Origin: Candidatus Melainabacteria bacterium
GTDB lineage: Bacteria; Cyanobacteriota; Vampirovibrionia; Obscuribacterales; Obscuribacteraceae
Direction: 5' to 3'
Assembly (NCBI GenBank): GCA_017307165.1
Contig: JAFKGK010000004.1
Location: 62,001-126,000 of the forward strand
DNA: 64,000 nucleotides
The position numbers and the translations under genes were made by a program. The notes under the pieces are model-generated. The model made no database searches. It was not told where the DNA came from and saw only the letters and a list, made by a program, of their open reading frames with translations. Position 1 is the stretch's first letter, and each line of letters begins with the position of its first letter. Of the stretch, positions 1-9,154 are shown in pieces.

Positions 1-367
1 GGTTTAACAATTGACCGTGCTGCTGTTCGGAGTAATCGTGCCTGTAAACGCGTGTTCGCCGCCTGGTTTGCACCAGATAGGGTGGGTCTGCATATACTAG
101 TTCTGTTCCAATGAATGGATAATTTGTCAAAAATTCCACTGCATCTCCCTGGACTAGCGTGCAGGTAGCGGAATCAGTGTGCCTCCAGCGTTCAATAACG
201 GCTGGGTCTATATCAACTCCAATGTTGTTAGTTGCCGACAGCTTGTGGCGCATGACTGCCCCGCCGCCGAGATGAGATTCAATGTAAGTCTCATGTGGCG
301 GCATTAGATTTATTAGCTGTTGAAAACACTTACCTTTGCCGCCGGGATATCGCATGAACGCAATCAT
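1..367 (-). CDS. D12-class adenine-specific DNA methyltransferase, 5' part (cut by window start)
   Basis: The minus-strand frame opens at the ATG at 367-365 and runs off the window after 122 codons. It begins MIAFMRYPGGKGK; the YPGGKGK stretch at residues 7-13 is the SAM-binding N-terminal motif of Dam/phage-type (D12) N6-adenine methylases. SHLGGGAVMR (31-40) matches the usual 'EPFxGGGAV' region, and DPPY (94-97) is the catalytic motif. The family transfers a methyl group from SAM to adenine in DNA. No clear ribosome site precedes the ATG, so the exact start is uncertain. It lies at the left edge of a defence island, so it could be a solitary modifying enzyme, an anti-restriction enzyme, or half of a second restriction system whose partner lies outside the window. 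Confidence 0.85.
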   Translation of the reverse strand, partial: MIAFMRYPGGKGKCFQQLINLMPPHETYIESHLGGGAVMRHKLSATNNIGVDIDPAVIERWRHTDSATCTLVQGDAVEFLTNYPFIGTELVYADPPYLVQTRRRTRVYRHDYSEQQHGQLLN

Positions 368-594
368 CGTCGAAAATGGCGATGGTGTCAATAGTGCCGA
401 AACGGCGCAGAAGAACAGTCCCGTGACGCGGACAATGAATTCGAGAACAGCTGGTCAAGTTAGATAAGAGAGAATGGCGTTGGGACCACCGTAGGAAACG
501 GAAGCTGCCGACTGACGATTAGCTCCGCGCTGCAAAGCGAATCATTGTTTATCGAAACACCATATGTGGTGCTTCTGCTGTAGCCACCGCTAAA
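368..594. other. Intergenic, no gene seen
   Basis: The 227 bases between the methylase start and the end of the HNH-like gene hold no supported gene on either strand. Both flanking genes are on the minus strand. Confidence 0.5.
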
Positions 595-1350
595 TCACGG
601 TTTCGCGTGGGAAGCGCGGAACGCACTGAAACGCTTGTACTGGTCGGCTAGTGCTCGGACACCAAAAGCAATCTTCTTCTCCGCAGAGGTTTGCATAATT
701 CGCACTGGCTCCGATGCGGTCAGCCAGAACGGATCGAAGCGTGCTTTATCCTTTTGGTTAGAAACATTAATCCGACAGGCAAACTCGTTCAAATGAATTT
801 CGGCATATCGAACGCAACCAGAATCCCTAAACAAGCGGGGAGCTACGGCAATCTTGTGCAGATTCCGACCGTCGTCAGCGTACTTAAAAATTGCCGTGGC
901 GAAGTCAAACGTTTCGCCTGGCTGTCTGCACAGTAACATTGATGCCAGCTTACGCTCCTGCTCCGGCAATAATTTGAACTCGCTAAATGGTTCATCGGGT
1001 GCGACCGATGCGCGCCAGAGGACGCTTAGAACAAACAGCTTCAACTTGCTGGCGTCAGCACCAGCCAAATCGAAGTATGTGGCGCCTGGCCCCAGTGTAA
1101 TTGGTTTCCATACACCAGCTCCGGCAAAGAAATTGCGTCCGTATTCGTCAAACTCTCGCCCAAAGAAACCTTCACAGTCGGCGCAGAGGAGCTTTTGATA
1201 CCAACCTTTGTTAATGCGTTTTGGTTTGAGATGACTATCAGTCGACACTTCAAGGAAGCCGCTGCCAGTGTCCTTCAATCGCCAAATACCGAGCGGAATA
1301 ATGTGAGAGTCGCACAGCGGATTGTCATTTTCGCAGAAGGCGCAGGGCAT
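595..1350 (-). CDS. HNH_5-like zinc-binding protein of unknown function
   Basis: 251 residues. I chose the ATG at 1350 rather than an upstream start because GAGGAACG lies about 10 bases before it and the conserved part starts there. Two Cys pairs (C3/C6 in CAFC, C56/C59 in CADC) flank SHIIP (H16). This resembles the HNH_5 layout of C-x2-C, an EH-x-I/V-P block, then C-x2-C, but the usual Asn after the second Cys pair is Glu here (CADCEGFFG), so nuclease activity is doubtful. The rest of the chain has no motif I recognise. It lies between a DNA methylase and a type I restriction operon and is transcribed away from the latter. A defence-linked nuclease or sensor is an inference from position only. 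Confidence 0.6.
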   Translation of the reverse strand: MPCAFCENDNPLCDSHIIPLGIWRLKDTGSGFLEVSTDSHLKPKRINKGWYQKLLCADCEGFFGREFDEYGRNFFAGAGVWKPITLGPGATYFDLAGADASKLKLFVLSVLWRASVAPDEPFSEFKLLPEQERKLASMLLCRQPGETFDFATAIFKYADDGRNLHKIAVAPRLFRDSGCVRYAEIHLNEFACRINVSNQKDKARFDPFWLTASEPVRIMQTSAEKKIAFGVRALADQYKRFSAFRASHAKP

Positions 1351-1565
1351 CGATTGTCGTTCCTCAACTACACTAGAGAGAACAGTTATTGCCGAACACA
1401 ATCGAGATGTCAATCAGCGCCTCTTGACAGCGCCAGGCGTGAATTTTTGTGCAATAGGCTTTAAAATAGACAATCCCTGCTTCCTCAGCCGTTCCGAACC
1501 GCTTTCCAAGCACCCTATTTGCGCCTGGGAGTTGGAGGAGAATCTAGTCTTGTTAGCCGATACGC

Positions 1566-3953
1566 ATGACCATTGACAAAAAAACGCTATCAGAGCGCGA
1601 TATTTGCAGTAAATACATTACCCCGGCAATAATTTCTGCCGGATGGGATCTACACACTCAGTTCTTAGAAGAAGTCAGGCTTACTGCTGGCAGGATCATT
1701 GTGCGCGGAAGTATGCACACTCGCGCTGACTGCAGCCGCGCGGACTACGTGCTTTATCATAAGCCGAATGTGCCAATCGGCATTATTGAGGCAAAAGACA
1801 ACAACCACACCGTTGGTCATGGAATGCAGCAGGCACTCCGCTACGCGGAGATGCTTGATTTGCCTTTCGCATTCTCAAGTAATGGTGACGCCTTTCTGTT
1901 TCACGACAGAACTGGTCACTCCACGCCGGTCGAAAACGCTGTGGCGCTCAACGCATTTCCTACGCCGGCCGATTTATGGACTCGATTTTGCAAGTGGAAA
2001 AACATCACACCGGAAGTCGAAGCAGCCATTGAAGTGCCATATTATGACGACGGTTCGGGAAAGAGCCCTCGCTACTATCAAGTCACCGCAATCAATAAAA
2101 CGGTTGAAGAAGTTGCTCGCGGCAAGAATCGCTTGCTGCTTGTGATGGCAACTGGTACAGGCAAGACCTATACCGCGTTCCAGATCATCTGGCGCCTTTG
2201 GAAATCGAAGCGCAAGAAGCGAATCCTTTTCCTCGCCGACCGGAACATTTTGGTTGACCAGACAAAGAACAATGACTTCAAGCCATTTGGCGCCGCGATG
2301 ACAAAAATTACTAATCGCGATATTAATAAGTCTTACGAGATCTACCTTTCGCTCTATCAGGCTGTCACTGGCTCTGAAGATGAGCGCAACATCTACAAAC
2401 AGTTCTCGCCAGACTTTTTTGATTTAATTGTTGTCGATGAGTGTCATAGAAGCAGTGCTCGCGAGGATTCGAACTGGCGCGAAATTTTGGAGTACTTCAG
2501 CTCAGCGACGCAAATCGGTTTGACTGCGACGCCTAAAGAGACAAGGGATGTTTCGAACATCGCTTACTTCGGTGAGCCTATTTACACATATAGTCTCAAG
2601 CAGGGGATCGAAGACGGCTTCCTCGCACCGTACAAAGTTATTCGAATCGATTTCGATAAGGATCTCGAAGGCTGGCGGCCAGAGCGCGGAAAGACGGACA
2701 AGTACGGTGAGTTGATTGAAGACCGCATATACAATCAGCGCGACATTGATCGAAAAGTGGTGTTCGACGAGAGAACATTGTTAGTCGCCCGCAAGATTAC
2801 CGAATACCTTGAGGGGACGGATCCATATCAGAAGACAATCGTATTCTGTGAAGACATCGAGCACGCCGAACGCATGCGAAGTGCGCTGGTCAATGCTAAT
2901 CCAAGTCGTGCTAGCGAAAATAGAAAGTATGTTATGCGCATCACCGGTGATGACAATGAAGGCAAAGCTGAGTTAGACAATTTTATCGATCCCGAAAGCA
3001 GATATCCTGTAATTGCGACTACTTCCAAATTGCTCAACACCGGCGTTGATGCTCAAACATGCAAGCTGATCGTTTTGGATCAGCGTATTCAGTCAATGAC
3101 CGAATTTAAACAAATCATCGGTCGTGGGACAAGAATTAACGAAGACTATGAAAAATACTGGTTCGCGATAATGGATTTTAAGCGCGCAACAGAGCTGTTT
3201 GCCGACCCCGCATTCGATGGCGATCCCGTACAGATCTATGAGCCACCGGAGGACGGCTCTCCTGTGCCGCCAGAGCCCGCTGAGGAAACCGTCGAAAGTG
3301 CTGACGGCGAAACATCTGCGGCCGGTGTAGCAGCGGGAACTAATAATGACCAGACCGGTGGGGGCTCTTTTAAGTATTACGTGGACGATGTTCCAGTGAT
3401 GATCGTGAATGAGCGCATTCAATATCACGGACCTGATGGAAGCTTGATTACACAATCCATGCACGACTACACACGGGGACGAGTAGAACAAGAATTTGCT
3501 TCGCTTGATGATTTCATTCGTAAGTGGAAATCGGCGGATCGCAAACGAGCAGTCATCGACGAGCTGGCGAACCAGGGAGTAATGTGGGAGCCATTGGCTG
3601 AAGAGGTCCAGCGGAAGCTGAATAAGTCGCTAGATCCTTTCGATCTAATTTGCCATGTTGCATTCGGTCAGCCGCCGATGACCCGAGCGGAACGCGCGAA
3701 CAACGTGAAAAAGAGAAACTACTTCACCAAATATGGTGAGCAGACTCGACGTGTTCTGGAAGCTTTGCTCGATAAGTATGCAGACGCTGGTATTGAGCAA
3801 GTCGAAGACATGAGTGTTCTTCAATTAGATCCCTTCACAAAAGTAGGAACGCCGCTCGAAATTATCCAGTTGTTCGGCGGTAAAGCCGGATACCTTCAAG
3901 CGGTAAGAGAACTGGAAGAGCAATTGTACGCGGATGAAAAGGCAGGAGCATAA
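1566..3953 (+). CDS. hsdR: Type I restriction enzyme, R subunit (EcoEI/EcoAI-like)
   Basis: 795 residues. The motor and nuclease subunit of a type I restriction complex: it translocates and cuts DNA bound by HsdM-HsdS when the site is unmethylated. The N-terminal nuclease shows the PD-(D/E)xK pattern (D60, E75-A-K77). Superfamily 2 helicase motifs follow: Walker A ATGTGKT (195-201), DECH (291-294) and GLTATP (318-323). A C-terminal region of the EcoEI_R type comes after. The length matches EcoEI/EcoAI HsdR (about 810), not the much longer EcoKI type. Its TAA stop directly abuts the hsdM ATG. No good ribosome site precedes the start. A TTGACA hexamer at 1424-1429 could be a -35 element, but no convincing -10 follows it. 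Confidence 0.95.
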   Translation: MTIDKKTLSERDICSKYITPAIISAGWDLHTQFLEEVRLTAGRIIVRGSMHTRADCSRADYVLYHKPNVPIGIIEAKDNNHTVGHGMQQALRYAEMLDLPFAFSSNGDAFLFHDRTGHSTPVENAVALNAFPTPADLWTRFCKWKNITPEVEAAIEVPYYDDGSGKSPRYYQVTAINKTVEEVARGKNRLLLVMATGTGKTYTAFQIIWRLWKSKRKKRILFLADRNILVDQTKNNDFKPFGAAMTKITNRDINKSYEIYLSLYQAVTGSEDERNIYKQFSPDFFDLIVVDECHRSSAREDSNWREILEYFSSATQIGLTATPKETRDVSNIAYFGEPIYTYSLKQGIEDGFLAPYKVIRIDFDKDLEGWRPERGKTDKYGELIEDRIYNQRDIDRKVVFDERTLLVARKITEYLEGTDPYQKTIVFCEDIEHAERMRSALVNANPSRASENRKYVMRITGDDNEGKAELDNFIDPESRYPVIATTSKLLNTGVDAQTCKLIVLDQRIQSMTEFKQIIGRGTRINEDYEKYWFAIMDFKRATELFADPAFDGDPVQIYEPPEDGSPVPPEPAEETVESADGETSAAGVAAGTNNDQTGGGSFKYYVDDVPVMIVNERIQYHGPDGSLITQSMHDYTRGRVEQEFASLDDFIRKWKSADRKRAVIDELANQGVMWEPLAEEVQRKLNKSLDPFDLICHVAFGQPPMTRAERANNVKKRNYFTKYGEQTRRVLEALLDKYADAGIEQVEDMSVLQLDPFTKVGTPLEIIQLFGGKAGYLQAVRELEEQLYADEKAGA

Positions 3954-5423
3954 ATGGTTACAACGGGTCTCATCAAGTCAATTCAAGATATCATGCGCAA
4001 AGATGTCGGCGTTGATGGCGATGCTCAGCGTATTGGCCAGCTCGTTTGGATGTTGTTCTTAAAGATCTTCGACGATCGCGAAAGAGAATGGGAGTCACTC
4101 AATGACGATTACCAATCCCCGATTCCAGACCAATTTCGTTGGCGCAGCTGGGCGGCCGACGACGAAGGTATTACGGGCGATGAACTGAAGGATTTCATCG
4201 ATAACAAATTGTTCCCAGCGCTACAGAGTTTGGAATCTTCAAGTAAGAACAAGCAAGCGTTCGTTATTCGAAGCGTATTCGAAGATGCTTACAACTACAT
4301 GAAATCCGGACAACTGATTCGTCAGGTGATCAACAAAATCGAGGAAGGCATCGATTACAACAAGGCCCAGGAGAGACATACGTTTGGCGAGATTTATGAA
4401 CAAATCTTGCGAGACTTGCAGAGCGCCGGGAATGCTGGTGAATACTACACTCCTAGAGCGGTAACCCAGTTCATGGTGCGAATGGTAAATCCAAAGCTAG
4501 GTGAAAGAGTCCTTGATCCCGCATGCGGAACAGGTGGCTTCCTTAGTGGAGCCATAGAGCACATGAGAAAGCAAGTAAGGACTACCGAGGACGAGAAGCT
4601 ACTCCAGGCGAGCATCTTCGGAGTGGAGAAAAAGCCACTACCGCATCTGCTATGCACCACCAACATGATTTTGCACGGAATCGACGTCCCGACAAATATT
4701 AGGCACGATAACACGCTGTCCAGACCTTTAATTAGCTACAACCCCAAAGAGCGTGTCGATATCATCGTTACCAATCCACCTTTTGGCGGGATGGAGGAAG
4801 ATGGCATCGAAAGTAATTTCCCTACGACATATCGGACCAGAGAAACTGCCGATCTGTTCTTGGTTTTGATTATGCACTTGCTTAAACCGAATGGCCGTGC
4901 GGCAGTCGTCCTTCCCGACGGCACTCTATTTGGCGAAGGAATAAAGACTCGCATTAAAGAGCAGTTATTGGAGACGTGCAACCTGCACACTATCGTCAGG
5001 CTGCCGAAAGGGGTTTTCAGTCCTTACACAAGCATCAGCACCAACTTGCTTTTTTTCACAAAGGGAATGGCTACGAAAGACGTGTGGTATTACGAGCATC
5101 CGTATCCGTCAGGCATGAAGAGCTATAACAAGACTAAGCCCATTCACATCGACGAGTTTCAGGCGGAAGAAAGATGGTGGGGCGCAGAATCAAAAAATTT
5201 CAAATCTCGAACTGAGAGTGAATTTGCCTGGAAAGTTTCAGCCGGCGAAATTAAGAATCGAAACTACAATCTCGATATCAAGAATCCACATTCACCAGAA
5301 TCGGAAAAACGTGATCCGGATGAACTTCTGGCTGAGTATAAAGAAATGCAGATGCAAATTGAGTTCGTTCGGAACAAGCTTAGAAGTGCTCTTGCCGATG
5401 CACTAAACGAGGTGCATCAATGA
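3954..5423 (+). CDS. hsdM: Type I restriction enzyme, M subunit (N6-adenine methyltransferase)
   Basis: 489 residues, the EcoAI/EcoEI HsdM length. It methylates adenine in the recognition site and forms the M2S core with HsdS. An N-terminal helical HsdM_N domain is followed by the SAM-binding motif DPACGTGG (188-195) and the catalytic NPPF (274-277). AGGAG lies 7 bases upstream of its ATG, inside the end of hsdR, so translation is coupled. Its stop overlaps the hsdS start by 4 bases (ATGA). No disruption is seen, so the methylase should be active. Confidence 0.96.
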   Translation: MVTTGLIKSIQDIMRKDVGVDGDAQRIGQLVWMLFLKIFDDREREWESLNDDYQSPIPDQFRWRSWAADDEGITGDELKDFIDNKLFPALQSLESSSKNKQAFVIRSVFEDAYNYMKSGQLIRQVINKIEEGIDYNKAQERHTFGEIYEQILRDLQSAGNAGEYYTPRAVTQFMVRMVNPKLGERVLDPACGTGGFLSGAIEHMRKQVRTTEDEKLLQASIFGVEKKPLPHLLCTTNMILHGIDVPTNIRHDNTLSRPLISYNPKERVDIIVTNPPFGGMEEDGIESNFPTTYRTRETADLFLVLIMHLLKPNGRAAVVLPDGTLFGEGIKTRIKEQLLETCNLHTIVRLPKGVFSPYTSISTNLLFFTKGMATKDVWYYEHPYPSGMKSYNKTKPIHIDEFQAEERWWGAESKNFKSRTESEFAWKVSAGEIKNRNYNLDIKNPHSPESEKRDPDELLAEYKEMQMQIEFVRNKLRSALADALNEVHQ

Positions 5424-7195
5424 ATGTTCTTGGTTCCGAAAACTTCTCGTTGATTGCAGATTCTCCAGGCGGGATTCAGAAACTTCGGGCGATGATCCTG
5501 CAATTAGCTGTCACAGGGAAACTTGTGCCTCATAGTTCGAAAGAAGCACCTGCGCGCGACATCATCATGGCAATACAGGAAGAGAAAACCAACAATTCCC
5601 AAAAAAAATCTTTTAGACCATCCTCTAGCCGAGAAAATGATGTCCGATTTGATCTCCCACTTGGCTGGGAACTCGTGGATCTCGGTGACCTTGCCCTACT
5701 TGTCACCGATGGAACTCATCACACGCCAACTTATGTTCCTTCAGGGATTCCATTCCTATCGATCAAGGACATCAGTTCGGGAAAACTTGATTTTTCGAAC
5801 ACAAAATTCATCACAGAAGATGAGCACAATGAGATCAATTCTCGGTGCAATCCTCAAGAAAACGACATCTTGCTATGTCGCATTGGCACCTTGGGAAAAC
5901 CTGTGTTAGTCGACGTCAAGACACCGTTCAGCATCTTTGTCAGTGTAGGGCTCATCAAAATGCCACGCAGCGTTCAGATAAGTAGATGGGTCAAGTTAGC
6001 GCTAAGTGCGCCTTTTTTGTTGGAGCAATACGAGAATATAAAGGCAGGCGGATCGCACACCAACAAGCTGAATCTTGTCGACATCCCAAGACTCAAAATA
6101 CCTCTGCCGCCCATACTTGAGCAGAAACGAATTATCGCCAAAGTTGATGAACTCATGGGATTGTGCGATCTAGCTGAACGGCAAGACGCTGATGCTGAAG
6201 CGATACACGCGCGGCTTGTTCAAGGACTTCTGTCCGCCTTGCTAGCGTCCGGCTCAGACCAGGAAGTCTTTGACTCATGGGCTCGGATCAACAATAACTT
6301 CGACATGTTGTTCTCAACCGAGGACAGCATTGTTCATTTTAAGAGCTCGCTGATCCAGCTGGCCACCATGGGCAAGCTGGGTACACAGCGTGAGAACGAC
6401 GAGCCTGCATCATCGTTGATAAAGCAGATACGCGCACGCAAAACGAAACTTATAGACGCCGGCCAGCTTCCAAAGGAAAAGTCGTTATCGGATATCACCG
6501 AAACCGAGCTTCCATTCAAATTGCCGTCCCGATGGGCTTGGGCGCGAATTGGTGATTTAGCTTTGAAGACCGATTACGGGATCTCAGAGAAGACATTTGA
6601 AATGCTAGAAGGTGTCCCTGTTCTCAAAATGGGTGATATCCAAAACGGGAGCGTTATCCTAGGCGGACAAAAGAAAACCTCTGTTGAAAGTGTACCAACG
6701 GAGCTATATCTCAAACCGAATGACCTTCTGTACAACCGTACCAACAGCGCAGAGCTCGTGGGAAAAACAGGTCTGTTCGAGGGACCTGTGGATAAATACA
6801 CTTTTGCTTCGTATCTCATACGAATCCGGGTAGCCGAGGATCTTGTGATTCCGCAATATCTCAACCTAGCGATGAATTCGCCTTCCTTTCGAGAGACGCA
6901 AATTAATCCACAGCTTAAGCAGCAGTGCGGGCAGGCAAATGTTAACGGCACGATAATGCGAAACATGCTTGTTCCGTTGCCGCCGACGGACGAACAGCGA
7001 CGAATCGTTGTACGCATTGAGCGGCTTCTCGCGCTTTGCAATGAGCTGGAGAAGCTTTTACAAGAAACGTCGGCGTTCAAAGAAACACTCTCGAAAGCTC
7101 TGATCGGTAAGCGTTTTGACATAAGCAATGGCGCGCAGAAAGTTGCGGAGAAGAACGCCGTCGAAGATGAAGACTCGGAGGTGTTATGCATTTAA
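5420..7195 (+). CDS. hsdS: Type I restriction enzyme, specificity subunit
   Basis: 591 residues with two target-recognition domains, as expected for a subunit that reads a split DNA site. TRD1 opens near residue 75 (LPLGWELVDLGDLA) and TRD2 near 370 (LPSRWAWARIGDLAL). Each ends in the conserved 'LPP-x-EQ-x-RI' helix (LPPILEQKRI and LPPTDEQRRI) that begins a spacer coiled coil. The recognised sequence cannot be read from the protein. The last 10 bases overlap the next gene, whose ribosome site (GGAGG, 7179-7183) lies within hsdS. Production of the downstream ATPase-nuclease is therefore tied to hsdS translation. Confidence 0.94.
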   Translation: MNVLGSENFSLIADSPGGIQKLRAMILQLAVTGKLVPHSSKEAPARDIIMAIQEEKTNNSQKKSFRPSSSRENDVRFDLPLGWELVDLGDLALLVTDGTHHTPTYVPSGIPFLSIKDISSGKLDFSNTKFITEDEHNEINSRCNPQENDILLCRIGTLGKPVLVDVKTPFSIFVSVGLIKMPRSVQISRWVKLALSAPFLLEQYENIKAGGSHTNKLNLVDIPRLKIPLPPILEQKRIIAKVDELMGLCDLAERQDADAEAIHARLVQGLLSALLASGSDQEVFDSWARINNNFDMLFSTEDSIVHFKSSLIQLATMGKLGTQRENDEPASSLIKQIRARKTKLIDAGQLPKEKSLSDITETELPFKLPSRWAWARIGDLALKTDYGISEKTFEMLEGVPVLKMGDIQNGSVILGGQKKTSVESVPTELYLKPNDLLYNRTNSAELVGKTGLFEGPVDKYTFASYLIRIRVAEDLVIPQYLNLAMNSPSFRETQINPQLKQQCGQANVNGTIMRNMLVPLPPTDEQRRIVVRIERLLALCNELEKLLQETSAFKETLSKALIGKRFDISNGAQKVAEKNAVEDEDSEVLCI

Positions 7196-9081
7196 AGTCG
7201 ATCTACATTGCGGATTATAAGAACCTCAAAGAGTTCAAGCTCACGTTTGACGGGGCTAGTTTTCTCGATGTTTTCGTCGGAAAAAACGGAACTGGAAAAT
7301 CCAATTTCTTCGAGGCGTTGATCGAAATCTTCCACCACTTGCTAGAACCCGATAAGGAAAATGTTGAGCCGGGCTTCGATTATTCCATCTCTTACGAGAT
7401 TGATGGAGTGAACACAGAGATCAGTTGGTTATCCGGTCGTCTCATCATTAATGGTAAGCGTGTAAGAGCATTTGGGCGAACACCGAGACCAGATCACGTT
7501 CTGATTTATTATTCGGGGCACAACACGACCGTAGCATCAATGATGCAAAAACACGAAGAGGCTCTTCGCCGGCGCATTCGTAGATCAGCGTCGAATCCAC
7601 GAAGACATTTTGTTGGTATTGGTCACGACTACAAGGAGCTGTTGTTGGCGTTATTGCTGATGCAGGCTCCAACAAACCGGGCTCGCGGCTTCGTTGCGAA
7701 CAAATTGAGCATAAGAGATATTGGCTTGGTGTTGAAACTAGTTCTTCGTCGCCCTAGCTATGCTCAGGGTACCGAACACAACATTGATGACCCTGATGAG
7801 CACATGTACTGGCGGTTGAAGGGTCCATCAAAAATTTTCCTCGACAGACTCAGCAAATGCAAAGAAAACATTGACGAGAGCAAGACAATTAGATCAGAAG
7901 GGTACTTTCCGAACGATGAAATGTACATTCATTACTTTGCGATTGAGAAGGTCCGAGAAGAGTTTACCGATCTGAGCCCGCAGGCTCTGTTTCACGAATT
8001 TGACAATCTTAAAACTCTCGACATGTTGGCAGAAATGTCGTTGCCTATCGTCTTGCAGAATGGAAGAGAGGCGAACACAGGTCACTTCAGTGATGGGCAG
8101 TTTCAATCTGTATACATCTACTCAATCGTGGAATTATTCAAAGATCGAAACTGCATAACCCTGCTTGACGAGCCGGACTCTTTCTTGCATCCCGAATGGC
8201 AATTCGAGTTTCTGCAACAAGTCTTCGAAATTACGGCGGCCGCTTCGTCTGGTAATCACCTTTTGATGAGCAGTCATAGCGCTGTAACTCTTATTCCGCA
8301 CAACAGCCGTAAAATAAGGTTCTTCGACATCAAAGACAATCATGCACATTGTTATGAGGTTCCGAAGACTGTCGCAATCAAGAAGATGAGCTCGGACGTG
8401 ATCAGGTATTCTGAGCATGAGCGTCTTCTGAGCGTTATTAATACGATTCAGATTGAGAAGAAGCCAGTCCTGTTCACCGAGGGAAGCACTGATCCTTTAA
8501 TTCTTAAAGAAGCATGGTACAAGCTATATGACGAAGAAATACCGTTTATTCCGTTTTTCGCGTTTAGTTGTTCGTATATCAAAAATCTTCTGACCGACAA
8601 TCGTATAACAGCTGAAATGGACGGTCTTCCAGTGTTTGCGCTGTTCGACTTTGATCAGGCGTACAATCACTGGAATGGAATGAACGGTGAGGTCTTACAG
8701 AACGACGTATTCAAAGGGCTTGTAAAAAAATGGGCCGACGGTGAATCGTACGCGATCATGCTCCCCATTCCGGCGAATCCGCGCATACGCGCACAGGTTA
8801 TCAAAGAGCCGCCCCAAACCACTTTTGGTGGAGAATCATGTTGTGAGATCGAGCATCTATTCTACGGGACCAGTACAACTGAGTCTTATTTCCATGAGGA
8901 ACCGGCGCCGGGCGGCAGCAAAATTGTGTTTAGATCTGATGACGAAAAGACGGATTTTGCCCGAACTGTTGTGCCGCTCTTGCGAGCCGACTGCTTTGAG
9001 GTATTTCGACCGATGTTTGAATTCATCAGGTCTAAGTGTGTTGACGACGCCGACAAGGTATCTTTTTTGGCAAAAGCCTAG
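7186..9081 (+). CDS. Single-chain ABC-type ATPase + TOPRIM nuclease (OLD/PARIS-like defence protein)
   Basis: 631 residues. The N-terminal half is an SMC/ABC-type ATPase: Walker A GKNGTGKS (32-39), signature-like FSDGQFQS (about 300-307), and Walker B LLDEPDSFLHPEW (about 325-337). The C-terminal part looks like a TOPRIM nuclease of the OLD class: FTEGSTD near residue 430 supplies the Glu, and LFDFDQA near 485 supplies the D-x-D. This ATPase-then-TOPRIM order occurs in OLD nucleases and in the PARIS system, where AriA (ATPase) and AriB (TOPRIM) are sometimes fused. PARIS is known to sense phage proteins that block restriction. Here the gene overlaps hsdS by 10 bases, which suggests an accessory that backs up the restriction system. 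The AriAB assignment is an inference; a generic OLD-family ATPase is the alternative. Confidence 0.75.
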   Translation: MHLKSIYIADYKNLKEFKLTFDGASFLDVFVGKNGTGKSNFFEALIEIFHHLLEPDKENVEPGFDYSISYEIDGVNTEISWLSGRLIINGKRVRAFGRTPRPDHVLIYYSGHNTTVASMMQKHEEALRRRIRRSASNPRRHFVGIGHDYKELLLALLLMQAPTNRARGFVANKLSIRDIGLVLKLVLRRPSYAQGTEHNIDDPDEHMYWRLKGPSKIFLDRLSKCKENIDESKTIRSEGYFPNDEMYIHYFAIEKVREEFTDLSPQALFHEFDNLKTLDMLAEMSLPIVLQNGREANTGHFSDGQFQSVYIYSIVELFKDRNCITLLDEPDSFLHPEWQFEFLQQVFEITAAASSGNHLLMSSHSAVTLIPHNSRKIRFFDIKDNHAHCYEVPKTVAIKKMSSDVIRYSEHERLLSVINTIQIEKKPVLFTEGSTDPLILKEAWYKLYDEEIPFIPFFAFSCSYIKNLLTDNRITAEMDGLPVFALFDFDQAYNHWNGMNGEVLQNDVFKGLVKKWADGESYAIMLPIPANPRIRAQVIKEPPQTTFGGESCCEIEHLFYGTSTTESYFHEEPAPGGSKIVFRSDDEKTDFARTVVPLLRADCFEVFRPMFEFIRSKCVDDADKVSFLAKA

Positions 9082-9154
9082 CGCAGGCTTCTGTTAGCTG
9101 TCATCATCCATTCATCTCCGGCGGTGTCGAACGCATTTCGAAACGACCTGAAGT

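Noticed and set aside
1424..1457. Promoter of the restriction operon
   Set aside because: TTGACA at 1424-1429 is a perfect -35, but no acceptable -10 lies 16-18 bases downstream, so I mention it only under hsdR.
6574..7191. 205-codon antisense ORF in hsdS
   Set aside because: It covers TRD2 of hsdS, with Ser/Arg-rich low-complexity composition and no start signal.
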